The position numbers were made by a program, and so were the translations under genes. Positions 7,766-17,418 of a stretch of DNA of 64,000 nt are shown one piece after another. Each line of letters starts with the position of its first letter. Position 1 is the stretch's first letter. The notes under the pieces are model-generated. The model saw only the letters and a program-made list of their open reading frames with translations. It was not told the DNA's origin and ran no database searches. Source of the DNA: SIG455 sp045589495 (GTDB taxonomy: Bacteria; Bacillota; Clostridia; UMGS1810); the NCBI GenBank assembly GCA_045589495.1, contig JAZNPF010000019.1:9795-73794 (forward strand). The letters are read 5' to 3'.

Positions 7766-8902
7766 ATGAGAGATTACTACAGATATGGAAGCAAAATCCG
7801 TTTTGCGTTTCCTCTCGACGGAGATTGTCTTAATAAGTTTGACGGAACTGAAAAAGACGGTGTGCTTTTTGTTAAAGTCAAGGTGCAGGCTGATAAAAAC
7901 AGCAAAATAGAAATTAACCAGATTCCCGCATTCTACAACGGCGAGTGCTTTGAAGCAGAAATCCCTATTTCAGGCTATCGTACAAACCTCGTTGCCAAAG
8001 ATGAAAACGGAAATGAAGAAAAAATTGTTGTGTACAAACTTATAAATTCCACAGAAATTTATCGTCTGTCATCTGATGACAACATTTTGTTTTTGCAGGA
8101 TATAAACGATAATAAAGATACATATAAATCTATTTTTGAAAATCCGTATCTTGCAATGTATAAAGAAGCGCATGACAAGTATGGCGCAAATGTACAGCTT
8201 AACATACACTGGGAGTTTGACGAAACGACAGAAGATTTTACTGATAATACAAGACAGTATTTTAATCTTTCTATGATGACAGATAAGTTCAAAGACGAAT
8301 TTATTGCAAATTCAGACTGGTTGCGTCTTTCATTCCATGCAAAAGAACCCCAGACCTGTATGCCGTATCTTAACACAGATATGAAAACAATATCTGAAGA
8401 TGCCCAAAATATTTACCGCGAGGTTATCCGCTTTGCAGGTGAAGAAACACTCTCCACCCACAACACCACTATTCACTGGGGCGAATGCACATTGGACGGA
8501 ATGCGTGCCATGAGTAATTTGGGTCTTCGCGGTGCTTTCGGATATTTCGATATAAGAGAGGACGGCAGGCCGCTTGTAAGTTATTTTTATCCGAAGGATT
8601 TTGTTGAATATCTGCATAATCGAGATTTCTGGATGGATACAGAAGAAGATATTCTTTACGGAAAAATTGACCTTGTGTTAAATTCTTATCCTCTGGAAGA
8701 AATTGTTCCAAAACTTGAAGAAGTAAAATCAAATTCCCACACATACGGATGCGTGGAGATTATGATTCATGAACAGTATTTCCATAAAGATTATATGGCG
8801 TATATTCCTGAATTCAAAGAAATCGTTTTAACTGCATGCAAATGGTGTGCAGATAACGGATATAAAGGATATTTCCTGCAGGATGTTATGGAGAAAAACT
8901 AA
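7766..8902 (+). CDS. Uncharacterised protein, possibly polysaccharide-deacetylase-like
   Basis: A 378-residue protein without signal peptide or membrane segment. I do not recognise a named family with certainty. Residues 1-95 look like a beta-rich N-terminal domain. From about 110 the pattern of short beta strands with His/Glu/Asp-rich ends (VQLNIHWEFDE, WLRLSFHAKEP, TTIHWGECTLDG, EIMIHEQYF) resembles the distorted TIM barrel of polysaccharide deacetylases and related glycoside hydrolases. The metal ligands are not clearly assigned, so the function is tentative. AAGGAG precedes the ATG. The gene has its own consensus promoter and a terminator, so it is expressed alone. Confidence 0.75.
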   Translation: MRDYYRYGSKIRFAFPLDGDCLNKFDGTEKDGVLFVKVKVQADKNSKIEINQIPAFYNGECFEAEIPISGYRTNLVAKDENGNEEKIVVYKLINSTEIYRLSSDDNILFLQDINDNKDTYKSIFENPYLAMYKEAHDKYGANVQLNIHWEFDETTEDFTDNTRQYFNLSMMTDKFKDEFIANSDWLRLSFHAKEPQTCMPYLNTDMKTISEDAQNIYREVIRFAGEETLSTHNTTIHWGECTLDGMRAMSNLGLRGAFGYFDIREDGRPLVSYFYPKDFVEYLHNRDFWMDTEEDILYGKIDLVLNSYPLEEIVPKLEEVKSNSHTYGCVEIMIHEQYFHKDYMAYIPEFKEIVLTACKWCADNGYKGYFLQDVMEKN

Positions 8903-8910
8903 TGTATACA

Positions 8911-8943
8911 AACCCCCTCTCTTTCCCAATAAGAGAGGGGGTT
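8911..8943. terminator. Bidirectional terminator between convergent genes
   Basis: AACCCCCTCTCTT (8911-8923) pairs perfectly with AAGAGAGGGGGTT (8931-8943). It serves the deacetylase-like gene from the left and the PBP operon from the right. Confidence 0.88.
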
Positions 8944-8960
8944 TCATATATTCCATATAA

Positions 8961-10376
8961 TTATTTTCTTAAATACGTGCGCATAACTTCTCTGGCAATC
9001 GGGGCGGCAATACTTCCGCCAGTTGAACCTGCGTATTCAAGAATAACGGCAACGGCAATGCTGTCATCTTCATCTGATGCGAAAGATACAAACAATGCAT
9101 GCGTCTTTTCGGGGTTTTCGTCTGTTTTCTCGTTTTCGGCAGTACCTGTTTTACCGCCTACCTCAATACCCCATATTTTAGCATTTGTACCTGTTCCGTG
9201 GTCAACTGTGTCTATCATCAACTGCTTTATAAAATCTGCCGTATCTTTTGAAAACGGGCTTGAAACGGATGATTGGCTGTGGTTTTTAACTGTTGTTCCG
9301 TTAGGAGTTTTTACAGATTCCACAACGTATGGCTCCATCATTTTTCCGCCATTGACAATTGCTCCCGTTATCATGGCAAGGTGCAGAGGTGACATAAGAG
9401 TTTTTCCCTGACCGATTGCAGTTGCGGCGCGTTCGGCGTTGCTCATTTTAGATGTCTGGAACTTGCTTTTGGCATAAGGAAAGTCCATACCGAACTTGCG
9501 GTTGAACATAAGTTTGTCAGCCATCTTTTCAAAGGCATCGTTGCTCATTGATGCACCCATTGTGGCAAAATATACGTTGCTTGACCGTGTGAAAGCCTTG
9601 TTTATATCCGTTTCGCCGTATGCGGCATTTTTGGTATTTGCAAGAGTGTATCCGCCGATAGTTGTTTTGCCTTCCTGGTCATCTATTATCTCTTCGGTTA
9701 AACCCTGTTCGTGCATCATTGCAGTTGTGACGGTTTTAAAAGTTGAACCGGGTGGATAAAGCCCCATAGTAGCACGATTTAAAAAAGGAGAATACTCGTT
9801 TGAGTTCAAATCACTCCAACTGCGGTGAAGATACGTTTCGTTAGGGTTAAAGTCTGGCTTGCTGACCATGGCGATGACTTCGCCTGTTTGGGGATTAAGC
9901 GCAACGAGAGCACCACGGTAGCGGTCCATAAGATTGCTTGCGCGTTGTTGAGTTTTATGGTCTATTGTAAGATGCAGGTCGTTACCCTCACTCATTTCGC
10001 CTTTTATAAGGTTTTTGATATTGAATACGGCATTCAGATTATCCTGTCCTAAAAGATATGAGTTGTATGCCTTTTCAATAAACGATTTTCCGTAAGTTTT
10101 AGATGAGTACCCTATAACGTGCGAATACAGTTTTATATGCGGATAGTAACGTTTCTGTACATCACCGTCTATTTTTGAGTATGCAAGCACTTCGCCCGTA
10201 CGGTCATAAATCGTGCCGCGCATAACCGATTCTTCACGTGCGAGTGTGCGTGCGTTCAGGTTGCTCGATGAATACTCGTCACGGTAAAGAAAATCCACTG
10301 CGGTAAGGTACAAAATCAGCCCCAAAAACAAAGCGCTGATAAATAGCAGTACCCAGGTGATTTTTTTATCGTTCAT
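8961..10376 (-). CDS. Class B penicillin-binding protein (PbpA/FtsI-type transpeptidase)
   Basis: A 471-residue membrane-anchored D,D-transpeptidase that cross-links peptidoglycan. One N-terminal membrane segment (about 6-28) is followed by a short linker region and the transpeptidase domain, with SxxK (S211-K214 in PPGSTFK), SxN (S265-N267 in RSSNVYF) and KTG (K409-G411 in GGKTGTAE). It is shorter than FtsI/PBP2 proteins with a large dimerisation domain, matching the small PbpA type that pairs with an FtsW/RodA polymerase; none is seen here. The frame allows a TTG two codons earlier, but GGAG lies 10 bases before the ATG at 10376. It overlaps the end of the upstream glycosyltransferase gene by 11 bases and is the last gene of the yifB operon. 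Confidence 0.93.
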   Translation of the reverse strand: MNDKKITWVLLFISALFLGLILYLTAVDFLYRDEYSSSNLNARTLAREESVMRGTIYDRTGEVLAYSKIDGDVQKRYYPHIKLYSHVIGYSSKTYGKSFIEKAYNSYLLGQDNLNAVFNIKNLIKGEMSEGNDLHLTIDHKTQQRASNLMDRYRGALVALNPQTGEVIAMVSKPDFNPNETYLHRSWSDLNSNEYSPFLNRATMGLYPPGSTFKTVTTAMMHEQGLTEEIIDDQEGKTTIGGYTLANTKNAAYGETDINKAFTRSSNVYFATMGASMSNDAFEKMADKLMFNRKFGMDFPYAKSKFQTSKMSNAERAATAIGQGKTLMSPLHLAMITGAIVNGGKMMEPYVVESVKTPNGTTVKNHSQSSVSSPFSKDTADFIKQLMIDTVDHGTGTNAKIWGIEVGGKTGTAENEKTDENPEKTHALFVSFASDEDDSIAVAVILEYAGSTGGSIAAPIAREVMRTYLRK

Positions 10377-12579
10377 TTTCAATCAACTCCACTGCAATCT
10401 GTGCATTTTCACGTGCCGCATCTTTAAATGACGGCAATTTTTCGCCAAGACTTTTTGTAATATTATCAAGATTTGAAAAGAAATCGGAAGTGATATTTTT
10501 ATATGTTCCGTCTGCAAGTGCGTCTGTGGTAAGGCATCTTTCAAGCCCTGCAAACTTGCTGAACGATGAAACTTTCGGGTCGTAGTCAACACCGAGTACG
10601 GGAACACCAGCAAGTGTGCCGAAAATCAGCATGTGCAGCCTTACGGTGACAGCCGCTTCGGAAAGTTTTAACACGGCAAGGATATCGTCTGCCTGAAGGC
10701 TTTCGTCAACAAGTATGCATCTGCAGTTTGCAAGGTCGTAAATCTCACGGCTTATTGGCATATCTTTAGAGTATTGCATAGGTACTATAACGGGCGTTAA
10801 GCCAAATTTTTCTGAAACGGTTTCGCAAATATCAGCAAAAGATTTTGCACAGTCGCCCATATTCTTCCACTTGCGTACGGAAAGACAGAAAAACTTTTCG
10901 CCGTCTTTAAGTCCGTACTTGCCAAGGACAGATTTTGCATTGTCTGTATTTGAAACGGAAAGACTTAATGCAGGGTCTGCCGTTATTTTTATTTTTGGAG
11001 CAGTTACACCTAGAGTTTCAAGCAACTGCAAAGATTCGTAATCACGCAGAGTTATAACGTCAACAGTATTTAAAACTTTAGCGGCAAGTTTTTTGTTTAA
11101 CGTTTTTCCAATGGGGCCGATTCCGTTGCCGTAGAGCATAACGGGAATGCCCTTTTTCTTTGCAAGACGTATTATATAAAGATAGTACAAAAGTGATTTT
11201 GTACTGGTGATGTCCTGAATAAGACTTCCGCCGCCCGCTATGAATAGTTTTGTTTTATTAAACAGTTTGCGTACGGCAAATATGTCAAATCTGTTTATTG
11301 CACGCACACCATAGTCCTGTGCGGTTTTTAATGGCTTATATGAAAGCACTGTCGGAGAAAAGTATGGACGGATTGCGTAAATGTCTTTCAATATTGCGTG
11401 CAAAAGAGCGTCGTCACCGCAGTTGCCATATCCGTAATAACCAAGTATTGCGGCATCGTGCCCAAGTTCACGCATAGCATCAAAATACATTTCCTCATTG
11501 TCTGAAACCATTGCATCTATGGAATAATGTTTCAAAACAACTTCCCCAGCATATTTTCGCAGAGAATCTGCCTCGCTATTGTCCATCTTCAAAAGAGTGA
11601 TTATGTCGTCTGCCATTTTGCGGCTGTCGACGCTTTCACATCCGCGGCACGTAAAGTTGCACGCAATTGCCGTTTCAAGTTTGTCCTCTGTCATAATACC
11701 GATATACCCCGGATCGCCTGCCACAATGCAAAGGCGCTCCATAGCCATAGGCTCTAAAATGGCACGGCTTACACCCACGCAAACGGAAGATGTTGCAATA
11801 ACTTCGTTCACATCTGTGCGTGGTCCTGTTAAAATTATCGCCCGTCTGCCAAGTTTGTCGTTAACTGCGTCAGCCTTTTCTTTAAGTGCATCAAAATGCT
11901 CGCCGCCGCCGACTATAAGAAGTTCAGCATCAGGAACAGATTCAGAAATATATTCAAATTCGTCTATAAGCATATATGCAGATGAGCATATACCGTCCGA
12001 AAGTCTGCTGACATAACATATTCTGTCGGGATTTTCAGAAAGTGCGAACTCATCAAAAACTTTTCTGGGGTTTATATTCTTGTTGAATTTTTCACTGCTT
12101 ATGCCGTTTATACTTGTATAGATGTTTTCTTCTTTAACATCATAATTTTGCAAAAGGTAATTTTTCAAATCCTCACTTACGGCAAGCGTTTTACCACCCC
12201 AGCCTGAAAGATGGCGCAGTATAAATGATGTATCAAACGCACCGTGAACTGTTGTTACGAACACAAAATTGCAACATTTTTGAAGTGTACTCACAATAAA
12301 TGCAGGAATTCTGGCGTGTGCGTGAACGATGTCGGGTTTTTCGGTGCGGATAATCTTTTTAAGGAGCGAACGTGATACAATCATATCGCTTATTTTTCTG
12401 CGTGCAAGCGGCACGGTGTAGTGCTTTATGCCGATTTGTTCAAGTTGCTCTGCATACACACCCCCGCCTGATGCCACGATTATATCGTGCCCTCTGCGTT
12501 TTAATTCGGTTGCAAGTTCTGCCACGTGTGTTTCGGCACCGCCGATATCCAGACTTGCCAGAGTTATAAGGATTTTCAT
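10366..12579 (-). CDS. Fusion: GT4-type glycosyltransferase plus CsaB polysaccharide pyruvyltransferase
   Basis: A 737-residue two-domain protein. Residues 1 to about 375 form a GT-B glycosyltransferase of the GT4 kind (LDIGGAETHVAELATELKRRGH at the start; SRAILEPMAME as the nucleotide-sugar site). Residues about 380-735 form a polysaccharide pyruvyltransferase of the CsaB type (ILGYYGYGNCGDDALL; FIAGGGSLIQD; RLHMLIFGTLAGVPV). In Bacillus anthracis and others, CsaB adds pyruvate ketals to the secondary wall polymer so that SLH domains can bind. The two activities are usually separate genes, so the fusion suggests consecutive steps on one glycan. The ATG at 12579 is preferred to the TTG three codons earlier by AAAGG spacing. 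An SLH protein is encoded at 38488-39225. Confidence 0.9.
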   Translation of the reverse strand: MKILITLASLDIGGAETHVAELATELKRRGHDIIVASGGGVYAEQLEQIGIKHYTVPLARRKISDMIVSRSLLKKIIRTEKPDIVHAHARIPAFIVSTLQKCCNFVFVTTVHGAFDTSFILRHLSGWGGKTLAVSEDLKNYLLQNYDVKEENIYTSINGISSEKFNKNINPRKVFDEFALSENPDRICYVSRLSDGICSSAYMLIDEFEYISESVPDAELLIVGGGEHFDALKEKADAVNDKLGRRAIILTGPRTDVNEVIATSSVCVGVSRAILEPMAMERLCIVAGDPGYIGIMTEDKLETAIACNFTCRGCESVDSRKMADDIITLLKMDNSEADSLRKYAGEVVLKHYSIDAMVSDNEEMYFDAMRELGHDAAILGYYGYGNCGDDALLHAILKDIYAIRPYFSPTVLSYKPLKTAQDYGVRAINRFDIFAVRKLFNKTKLFIAGGGSLIQDITSTKSLLYYLYIIRLAKKKGIPVMLYGNGIGPIGKTLNKKLAAKVLNTVDVITLRDYESLQLLETLGVTAPKIKITADPALSLSVSNTDNAKSVLGKYGLKDGEKFFCLSVRKWKNMGDCAKSFADICETVSEKFGLTPVIVPMQYSKDMPISREIYDLANCRCILVDESLQADDILAVLKLSEAAVTVRLHMLIFGTLAGVPVLGVDYDPKVSSFSKFAGLERCLTTDALADGTYKNITSDFFSNLDNITKSLGEKLPSFKDAARENAQIAVELIENER

Positions 12580-12593
12580 TTGTATCAATCCTT

Positions 12594-13547
12594 TCAGACT
12601 TTCTTATACCATGAGATATTGTTTTTATCTACCTCAAACGATTTGCCGTTTAAGTACGAAAGCATATTTTCGTCAGTGAATGCGAATTCAGTTTTATAAG
12701 AGTACAAAGCCTGATATTTTAGTCCGACTTTTTTATTGAATTCGTTTGTTCCGTATTTGCCGTCGCCTGCAAGCGGATGCCCTATATGTGCCATCTGTGC
12801 ACGTATCTGGTGCGTTCTGCCAGTTATAAGGTCAATCTCTAAAAAACAGGCATCAGCGGTTGCACCTACGGTCTTGTATTTTGTTATGCATTTTTTATAT
12901 CCGTCTTTTGCAGTGTCGCTGATGTAGACTCTGTTCTGCGCTTCGTTTTTCTGCAGATATGCCGTAAGCGTACCCGATTCAGGTTTTATATGCCCCTGAA
13001 CCATACACAGATAATGCTTTTTAATTTCACGTGATTTGATTTTTTCGTTTATAGTCCGAAGCGCTGCTGCATTTTTAGCCGCAATCACTATGCCGCCCGT
13101 GTTTCTGTCTATACGGTTGCAAAGTGCGGGTGCAAAAGACTGCTCGTCATCGGGATTATACTCACCTTTTTGGTAAAGATACGCTTTTATGTGGGATATA
13201 AGTGTATTAAATTTTTCTCCATCGTCCTCGTGGACAATCATACCCACTTTTTTGTCTATGAGCATAATGTTTTCGTCTTCGTATACAATGTTTAAATCGG
13301 GCCTGATTTTTGTAAAAGACGTATCGGTGTCGGAACCTTCGCCGAAAAACTCGTCATTTATATACATATCAAGTACGTCACCTTCACACAGTTTGACGTT
13401 GCCCTCTGCTTTTTTGCCGTTTAACTTGATACGTTTTTTACGAAGATATTTATATATCATACTCTGCGGGCACGACTTTAAAAACTTGGTAAGAAACTTA
13501 TCAAGCCTTTGTCCTGCGTCATTTGTGCCTACTGTTACCGTTCTCAT
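12594..13547 (-). CDS. RluA-family pseudouridine synthase
   Basis: A 317-residue RNA-modifying enzyme. An S4 RNA-binding domain occupies about 1-65. The catalytic domain has the RluA motif as NRIDRNTGG, with catalytic Asp147, and a later GRTHQIRAQMAHIGHPLAGD motif. It isomerises specific uridines in rRNA or tRNA; the target base cannot be told from the sequence, though an N-terminal S4 domain is typical of the RluD/RluC type. It starts with an ATGA overlap on the stop of the upstream TPR gene, indicating translational coupling. Within the same operon it lies between the TPR gene and the glycosyltransferase/CsaB fusion. Confidence 0.92.
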   Translation of the reverse strand: MRTVTVGTNDAGQRLDKFLTKFLKSCPQSMIYKYLRKKRIKLNGKKAEGNVKLCEGDVLDMYINDEFFGEGSDTDTSFTKIRPDLNIVYEDENIMLIDKKVGMIVHEDDGEKFNTLISHIKAYLYQKGEYNPDDEQSFAPALCNRIDRNTGGIVIAAKNAAALRTINEKIKSREIKKHYLCMVQGHIKPESGTLTAYLQKNEAQNRVYISDTAKDGYKKCITKYKTVGATADACFLEIDLITGRTHQIRAQMAHIGHPLAGDGKYGTNEFNKKVGLKYQALYSYKTEFAFTDENMLSYLNGKSFEVDKNNISWYKKV

Positions 13548-14398
13548 TTGTCTTCACCGTTTTTCTCGGTTTCCATCTTCTGCTCAAGATTGTCTATCGC
13601 CGCCTGCACCTGTTCATGCGTAACGGTGGAAAGGAATTTTACTGTTATGGTAAGCGCTTTTTTATAGTTTTCCATAGCGGCTTCGTACTCGCCCAGTGTT
13701 TCAAGTACCATTCCGTAGTTATAGTAAGGCTCTAAAAATGTGGGTTCTTCCTCTATGAGTTCGGAATAGATTTCGTCTGCCGCATTGATATTGCCGCACA
13801 GATAGTAGTTGAGAGCAAGATTGTCACGGATACTTTTGTCTGTGTCGTTGTACTCAAACGCCTCTTTATTGAATTCGAGCGCTTTTGCGTACTGGCCGTT
13901 TAAAAGATAGTACGTACCGAGTGTTCCGTACATAACGGTTGAACGAAAGCCCGTGTTGTATACTTCTTCCAACTCCTCAATAGCCTCGGTTATCTGTCCG
14001 CGTTTCCATTTTATGATAGACAAATTAAGATGCGACGGATTTGAAAATTCGTCACCGAGTTTATCTTTGAACATAAACATTGTTTTGTTTATTAAACGTT
14101 CACTTTTATCCAAAACGCCGTCACGGATAAGCATATACGCATAAATAAGTTGTGCGCGCGGACGCATTTTGCCCGTTTTGAGTGCACGCTCAAACCACAA
14201 AAACGCCTTGCCGTGGTCGCCTTTATTGTAGGTGATTTGCGCATAAGTGCTCATAAGGTCTGCACGTAAAACAAACGCAAGAAACGCAAACCCTGCAAGC
14301 ATAACAACCATGCCAATGAGCCAACCCAGACGGAATGCAAACGACACAACTAAAAATGACACAACTAAATATATAAGCGGTTTTATAAGTTTTTTCAT
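13544..14398 (-). CDS. Membrane-anchored TPR-repeat protein
   Basis: A 284-residue protein. Two closely spaced hydrophobic segments at about 6-24 and 26-44 form an N-terminal membrane hairpin. The rest is helical with tetratricopeptide-like units, for example AFLWFERALKTGKMRPRAQLIYAYML, YYLLNGQYAKALEFNKEAFEYN and PYYNYGMVLETLGEYEAAMENYKKAL. TPR arrays act as protein-protein scaffolds; no specific partner is evident. It lies between asnS and the RluA-type gene in the minus-strand operon and overlaps the latter by 4 bases. Confidence 0.8.
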   Translation of the reverse strand: MKKLIKPLIYLVVSFLVVSFAFRLGWLIGMVVMLAGFAFLAFVLRADLMSTYAQITYNKGDHGKAFLWFERALKTGKMRPRAQLIYAYMLIRDGVLDKSERLINKTMFMFKDKLGDEFSNPSHLNLSIIKWKRGQITEAIEELEEVYNTGFRSTVMYGTLGTYYLLNGQYAKALEFNKEAFEYNDTDKSIRDNLALNYYLCGNINAADEIYSELIEEEPTFLEPYYNYGMVLETLGEYEAAMENYKKALTITVKFLSTVTHEQVQAAIDNLEQKMETEKNGEDK

Positions 14399-14419
14399 TC
14401 TGTTACCTCGTTGCAGATT

Positions 14420-15814
14420 TTAAAACTCTGCATTGTTTACTGTTCTTGAGAACGACTGTACGTCACGGATGTTTGACATACCTGTCATATACATAATAAG
14501 TCTTTCAAATCCAAGACCGAAACCTGCATGACGTGTGCTGCCGAATTTACGCAAATCAAGATACCAGTCGTAATCTTTGGGGTTTAATCCAAGTTCGTTT
14601 ATACGTTTTAAAAGTTTGTCATAGTCTGCTTCTCTTTCGCTTCCGCCAATGATTTCACCAACACCGGGAACGAGCAAGTCCATAGCGGCAACTGTTTTGC
14701 CGTCATCATTGAGTTTCATATAGAATGCCTTTATGTCTTTAGGATAATCTGTAACGAACACAGGTTTTTTAAGCAGTTTTTCTGTTAAATATCTTTCGTG
14801 TTCTGTCTGCAGATCAATGCCCCATTCTACTGGGTAATCAAATTTTTCACCGCTGTTTTTAAGCAGTTCAACCGCTTCTGTGTAAGTAACGTGCGCAAAA
14901 TCGCTGTTTACAATATTGTTAAGTCTTTCAAGCAGACCTTTGTCTACAAATGTTCCGAAGAAGTTCATCTCTTCCGGAATATTTTCAAGGCAGTAGTTGA
15001 TTACGTATTTAATCATATCTTCAGCCAGTTCCATATCATCTGCGATATCTGCAAACGCAATTTCGGGCTCAATCATCCAGAACTCTGCCGCATGACGTGC
15101 GGTGTTGGAGTTCTCTGCACGGAAAGTAGGGCCGAATGTGTATATTTTTCTGAATGCCAGAGCGTGTGTTTCAGCCTCTAACTGACCGCTTACGGTTAAG
15201 TTTGTGCTTTTGCCGAAGAAGTCCTGTGAAAAGTCCACTTTCCCGTCAACCATAGGAAGATTGTCCATATCAAGAGTTGTAACTCTGAACATTTCGCCCG
15301 CACCCTCTGCGTCACTTGCGGTTATGATGGGAGTGTGAACGTACACGAACCCTCTTTCCTGGAAGAATTTGTGGATTGCATAAGCCGCAACGGAACGCAC
15401 ACGGAATACTGCGTTAAAGGTGTTCGCTCTCGGACGCAGATGCGCAATAGAGCGCAGATACTCAAAAGAGTGGCGTTTGTTCTGCAGTGGATAATCGGGT
15501 GTGGATTTACCCTCTATGATAACCTCGGTTGCTTTAAGTTCAAAAGGTTGTTTTGCATCGGGTGTTGGCACTAACGTACCGCGTACAAATACGCTTGAGC
15601 CGATATTGAGTTTTGCAACCTCGTCATAGTTTGAGATGTTCTCTTTTTCAAACACAACCTGAAGATTTTTGAAAAATGTACCGTCGTTGAGTTCGATAAA
15701 ACCGAACACATTAGATGCGCGCAGACTTTTAATCCAGCCCGCAACAAAGATTTCCTTGTTGTCATACTCTCCGTTTGCGCGGAAAAGTTTTTTGATTTCA
15801 ATTGAATGTTCCAT
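14420..15814 (-). CDS. asnS: Asparaginyl-tRNA synthetase
   Basis: A 464-residue class IIb aminoacyl-tRNA synthetase that charges tRNA-Asn. The N-terminal OB-fold anticodon-binding domain starts at about residue 20 (IFVAGWIKSLRASNVFGFIEL). Class II motif 2 is FRAENSNTARHAAEFWMIEPE and motif 3 is GFGLGFERLIMYMTG. The residues around motif 2 (NTARHAAEF) mark AsnRS rather than AspRS. No T-box leader is possible, since only 31 bases separate it from the stop of yifB. AAGGAGAT precedes the ATG. Length is normal for the family. Confidence 0.96.
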   Translation of the reverse strand: MEHSIEIKKLFRANGEYDNKEIFVAGWIKSLRASNVFGFIELNDGTFFKNLQVVFEKENISNYDEVAKLNIGSSVFVRGTLVPTPDAKQPFELKATEVIIEGKSTPDYPLQNKRHSFEYLRSIAHLRPRANTFNAVFRVRSVAAYAIHKFFQERGFVYVHTPIITASDAEGAGEMFRVTTLDMDNLPMVDGKVDFSQDFFGKSTNLTVSGQLEAETHALAFRKIYTFGPTFRAENSNTARHAAEFWMIEPEIAFADIADDMELAEDMIKYVINYCLENIPEEMNFFGTFVDKGLLERLNNIVNSDFAHVTYTEAVELLKNSGEKFDYPVEWGIDLQTEHERYLTEKLLKKPVFVTDYPKDIKAFYMKLNDDGKTVAAMDLLVPGVGEIIGGSEREADYDKLLKRINELGLNPKDYDWYLDLRKFGSTRHAGFGLGFERLIMYMTGMSNIRDVQSFSRTVNNAEF

Positions 15815-15845
15815 AACTGTATCTCCTTAAAAAATTATTTACTTA

Positions 15846-17384
15846 TTATCTGTTAAACCAGAATTTTTTATCAAGACTTCTGTACTGAACTGCTTCTGCC
15901 ACGTGATTTGCCTTGATGTCGGTACTTCCTTCAACATCGGCAATTGTACGTGCAACTTTAAGTATTCTTGTGTATCCTCTTGCAGAAAGCCCCAGTTTTT
16001 CAAACACATCTGTTAAAAGTTTCTGCGAGGAACTGTCTAACTTGCAATATTTTTCCAGACCTTTGCTGTCCAATTCTGCATTGGTGGAATATTTTTCGTT
16101 TTTATAGCGCTCCGCCTGAATCTCACGTGCCGCCATAACGACTTGCTTCATTTCTGCACTTGATGCGGTTTTCTTTTGCGTTGACAGTTCCGAGTATTTA
16201 ACCGACGGCACCTGAATGTGCATATCAATTCTGTCAAGCATCGGGCCTGAAATTTTGCCCATATACCGCTGTATGTCACCTGCGCTGCACTTACATTCAC
16301 GGCTTGTGTCACCAAAGTATCCGCATTTGCAGGGGTTCATGCTTGCAACCAGCATAACATCACTCGGGAAAGTTACAACTCCGTTTGCCCTTGCCACAGT
16401 AAAGTGACCGTCCTCTAACGGCTGACGCATTGCGTCTATGGTGTCTTTTCTGAATTCGGGGAACTCGTCTAAGAAAAGAACGCCTTTGTGAGCAAGACAT
16501 ATCTCGCCGGGTTTTGGATTGGTGCCTCCGCCAGTTATTGCAACCGCAGACACCGTATGGTGCGGATTCCTGAACGGCCTTGTTGTTATAAGTGCCGCTT
16601 TTTGCGGGAGTTTGCCCGAGATGGAGTATATTTTTGTCACTTCAAGTGATTCTTCAAACGTGAGGTCAGGTAAAATTGTAGGAATACGTTGTGCAAGCAT
16701 TGTTTTTCCTGAACCTGGTGCGCCCACCATAAGTACGTTGAGTGATGATGCACATGCAATAGTTAAACACCTCTTGGCGGCATCCTGGCCCTTTACGTCT
16801 GCAAAGTCACCGCATATACTTTGCGGCGATGAAAAAGCCCCGTTTATATCAACAGTAACAGGTTGCATCGGAATCTCACCGGTCAGGTGATGCACTGCCC
16901 CCGAAAGTGTTGATGCACCGTAGACTTCCATTCCTTCTACAACCGCTGCCTCTTCGGCGTTTGCATAAGGTACTATGGCTTTTCTGATTCCGTTTTTATA
17001 TGCTTCCAAAACCATTGGAAGAACGCCGTTTACACCACGCAGTGTTCCGTCGAGCGCTAACTCGCCGATAAATATATAATCCTCTATAAAGCGGCTGTCT
17101 ATCTGCGAAGAAGCCGCCATAATTGCCAGAGTAATCGGCAGGTCAAACACAGAGCCTTCTTTACGGATATACGCAGGAGCAAGATTTACAATTACCCGCC
17201 TTTGCGGAAAAGCAAAGTCTGAGTTGTTGATTGCCGAGCGTACACGCTCTTTTGATTCTTTTACACTTGCGTCGGGCAAGCCAACAATATCCACAGACGG
17301 CAAACCCTGACAACAGTCAGCCTCTATTGTGACTATAACACCGTCAATACCAGACAGTGCGCAACTTTTTGTTTTTGCTATCAA
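15846..17384 (-). CDS. yifB: YifB/ComM family Mg-chelatase-like AAA+ ATPase
   Basis: A 512-residue AAA+ protein. An N-terminal Lon-like substrate domain (about 1-160, LPSVDIVGLPDASVKESKERV) is followed by the ATPase core with Walker A (GAPGSGKTMLAQRIP), Walker B (GVLFLDEFPEF) and a C-terminal Mg-chelatase lid. The homologue ComM of Haemophilus and Vibrio is a helicase supporting branch migration in natural transformation; a similar role here is inference. The start is a TTG at 17384, 8 bases after GGAGGTG; the frame stays open to 17450 but those codons add unlike sequence and overlap the promoter. It is the first gene of the minus-strand operon. Confidence 0.92.
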   Translation of the reverse strand: MIAKTKSCALSGIDGVIVTIEADCCQGLPSVDIVGLPDASVKESKERVRSAINNSDFAFPQRRVIVNLAPAYIRKEGSVFDLPITLAIMAASSQIDSRFIEDYIFIGELALDGTLRGVNGVLPMVLEAYKNGIRKAIVPYANAEEAAVVEGMEVYGASTLSGAVHHLTGEIPMQPVTVDINGAFSSPQSICGDFADVKGQDAAKRCLTIACASSLNVLMVGAPGSGKTMLAQRIPTILPDLTFEESLEVTKIYSISGKLPQKAALITTRPFRNPHHTVSAVAITGGGTNPKPGEICLAHKGVLFLDEFPEFRKDTIDAMRQPLEDGHFTVARANGVVTFPSDVMLVASMNPCKCGYFGDTSRECKCSAGDIQRYMGKISGPMLDRIDMHIQVPSVKYSELSTQKKTASSAEMKQVVMAAREIQAERYKNEKYSTNAELDSKGLEKYCKLDSSSQKLLTDVFEKLGLSARGYTRILKVARTIADVEGSTDIKANHVAEAVQYRSLDKKFWFNR

Positions 17385-17418
17385 TGTTTGCCCACCTCCA
17401 CATAGATATACATAATAA

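Noticed and set aside
8902..9411. 169-codon plus-strand open frame over the PBP gene
   Set aside because: Antisense to the transpeptidase domain and starts in the terminator between two convergent genes.
11579..12016. 145-codon plus-strand open frame inside the glycosyltransferase/CsaB gene
   Set aside because: Low-complexity serine-rich translation typical of an antisense frame; no start signal.
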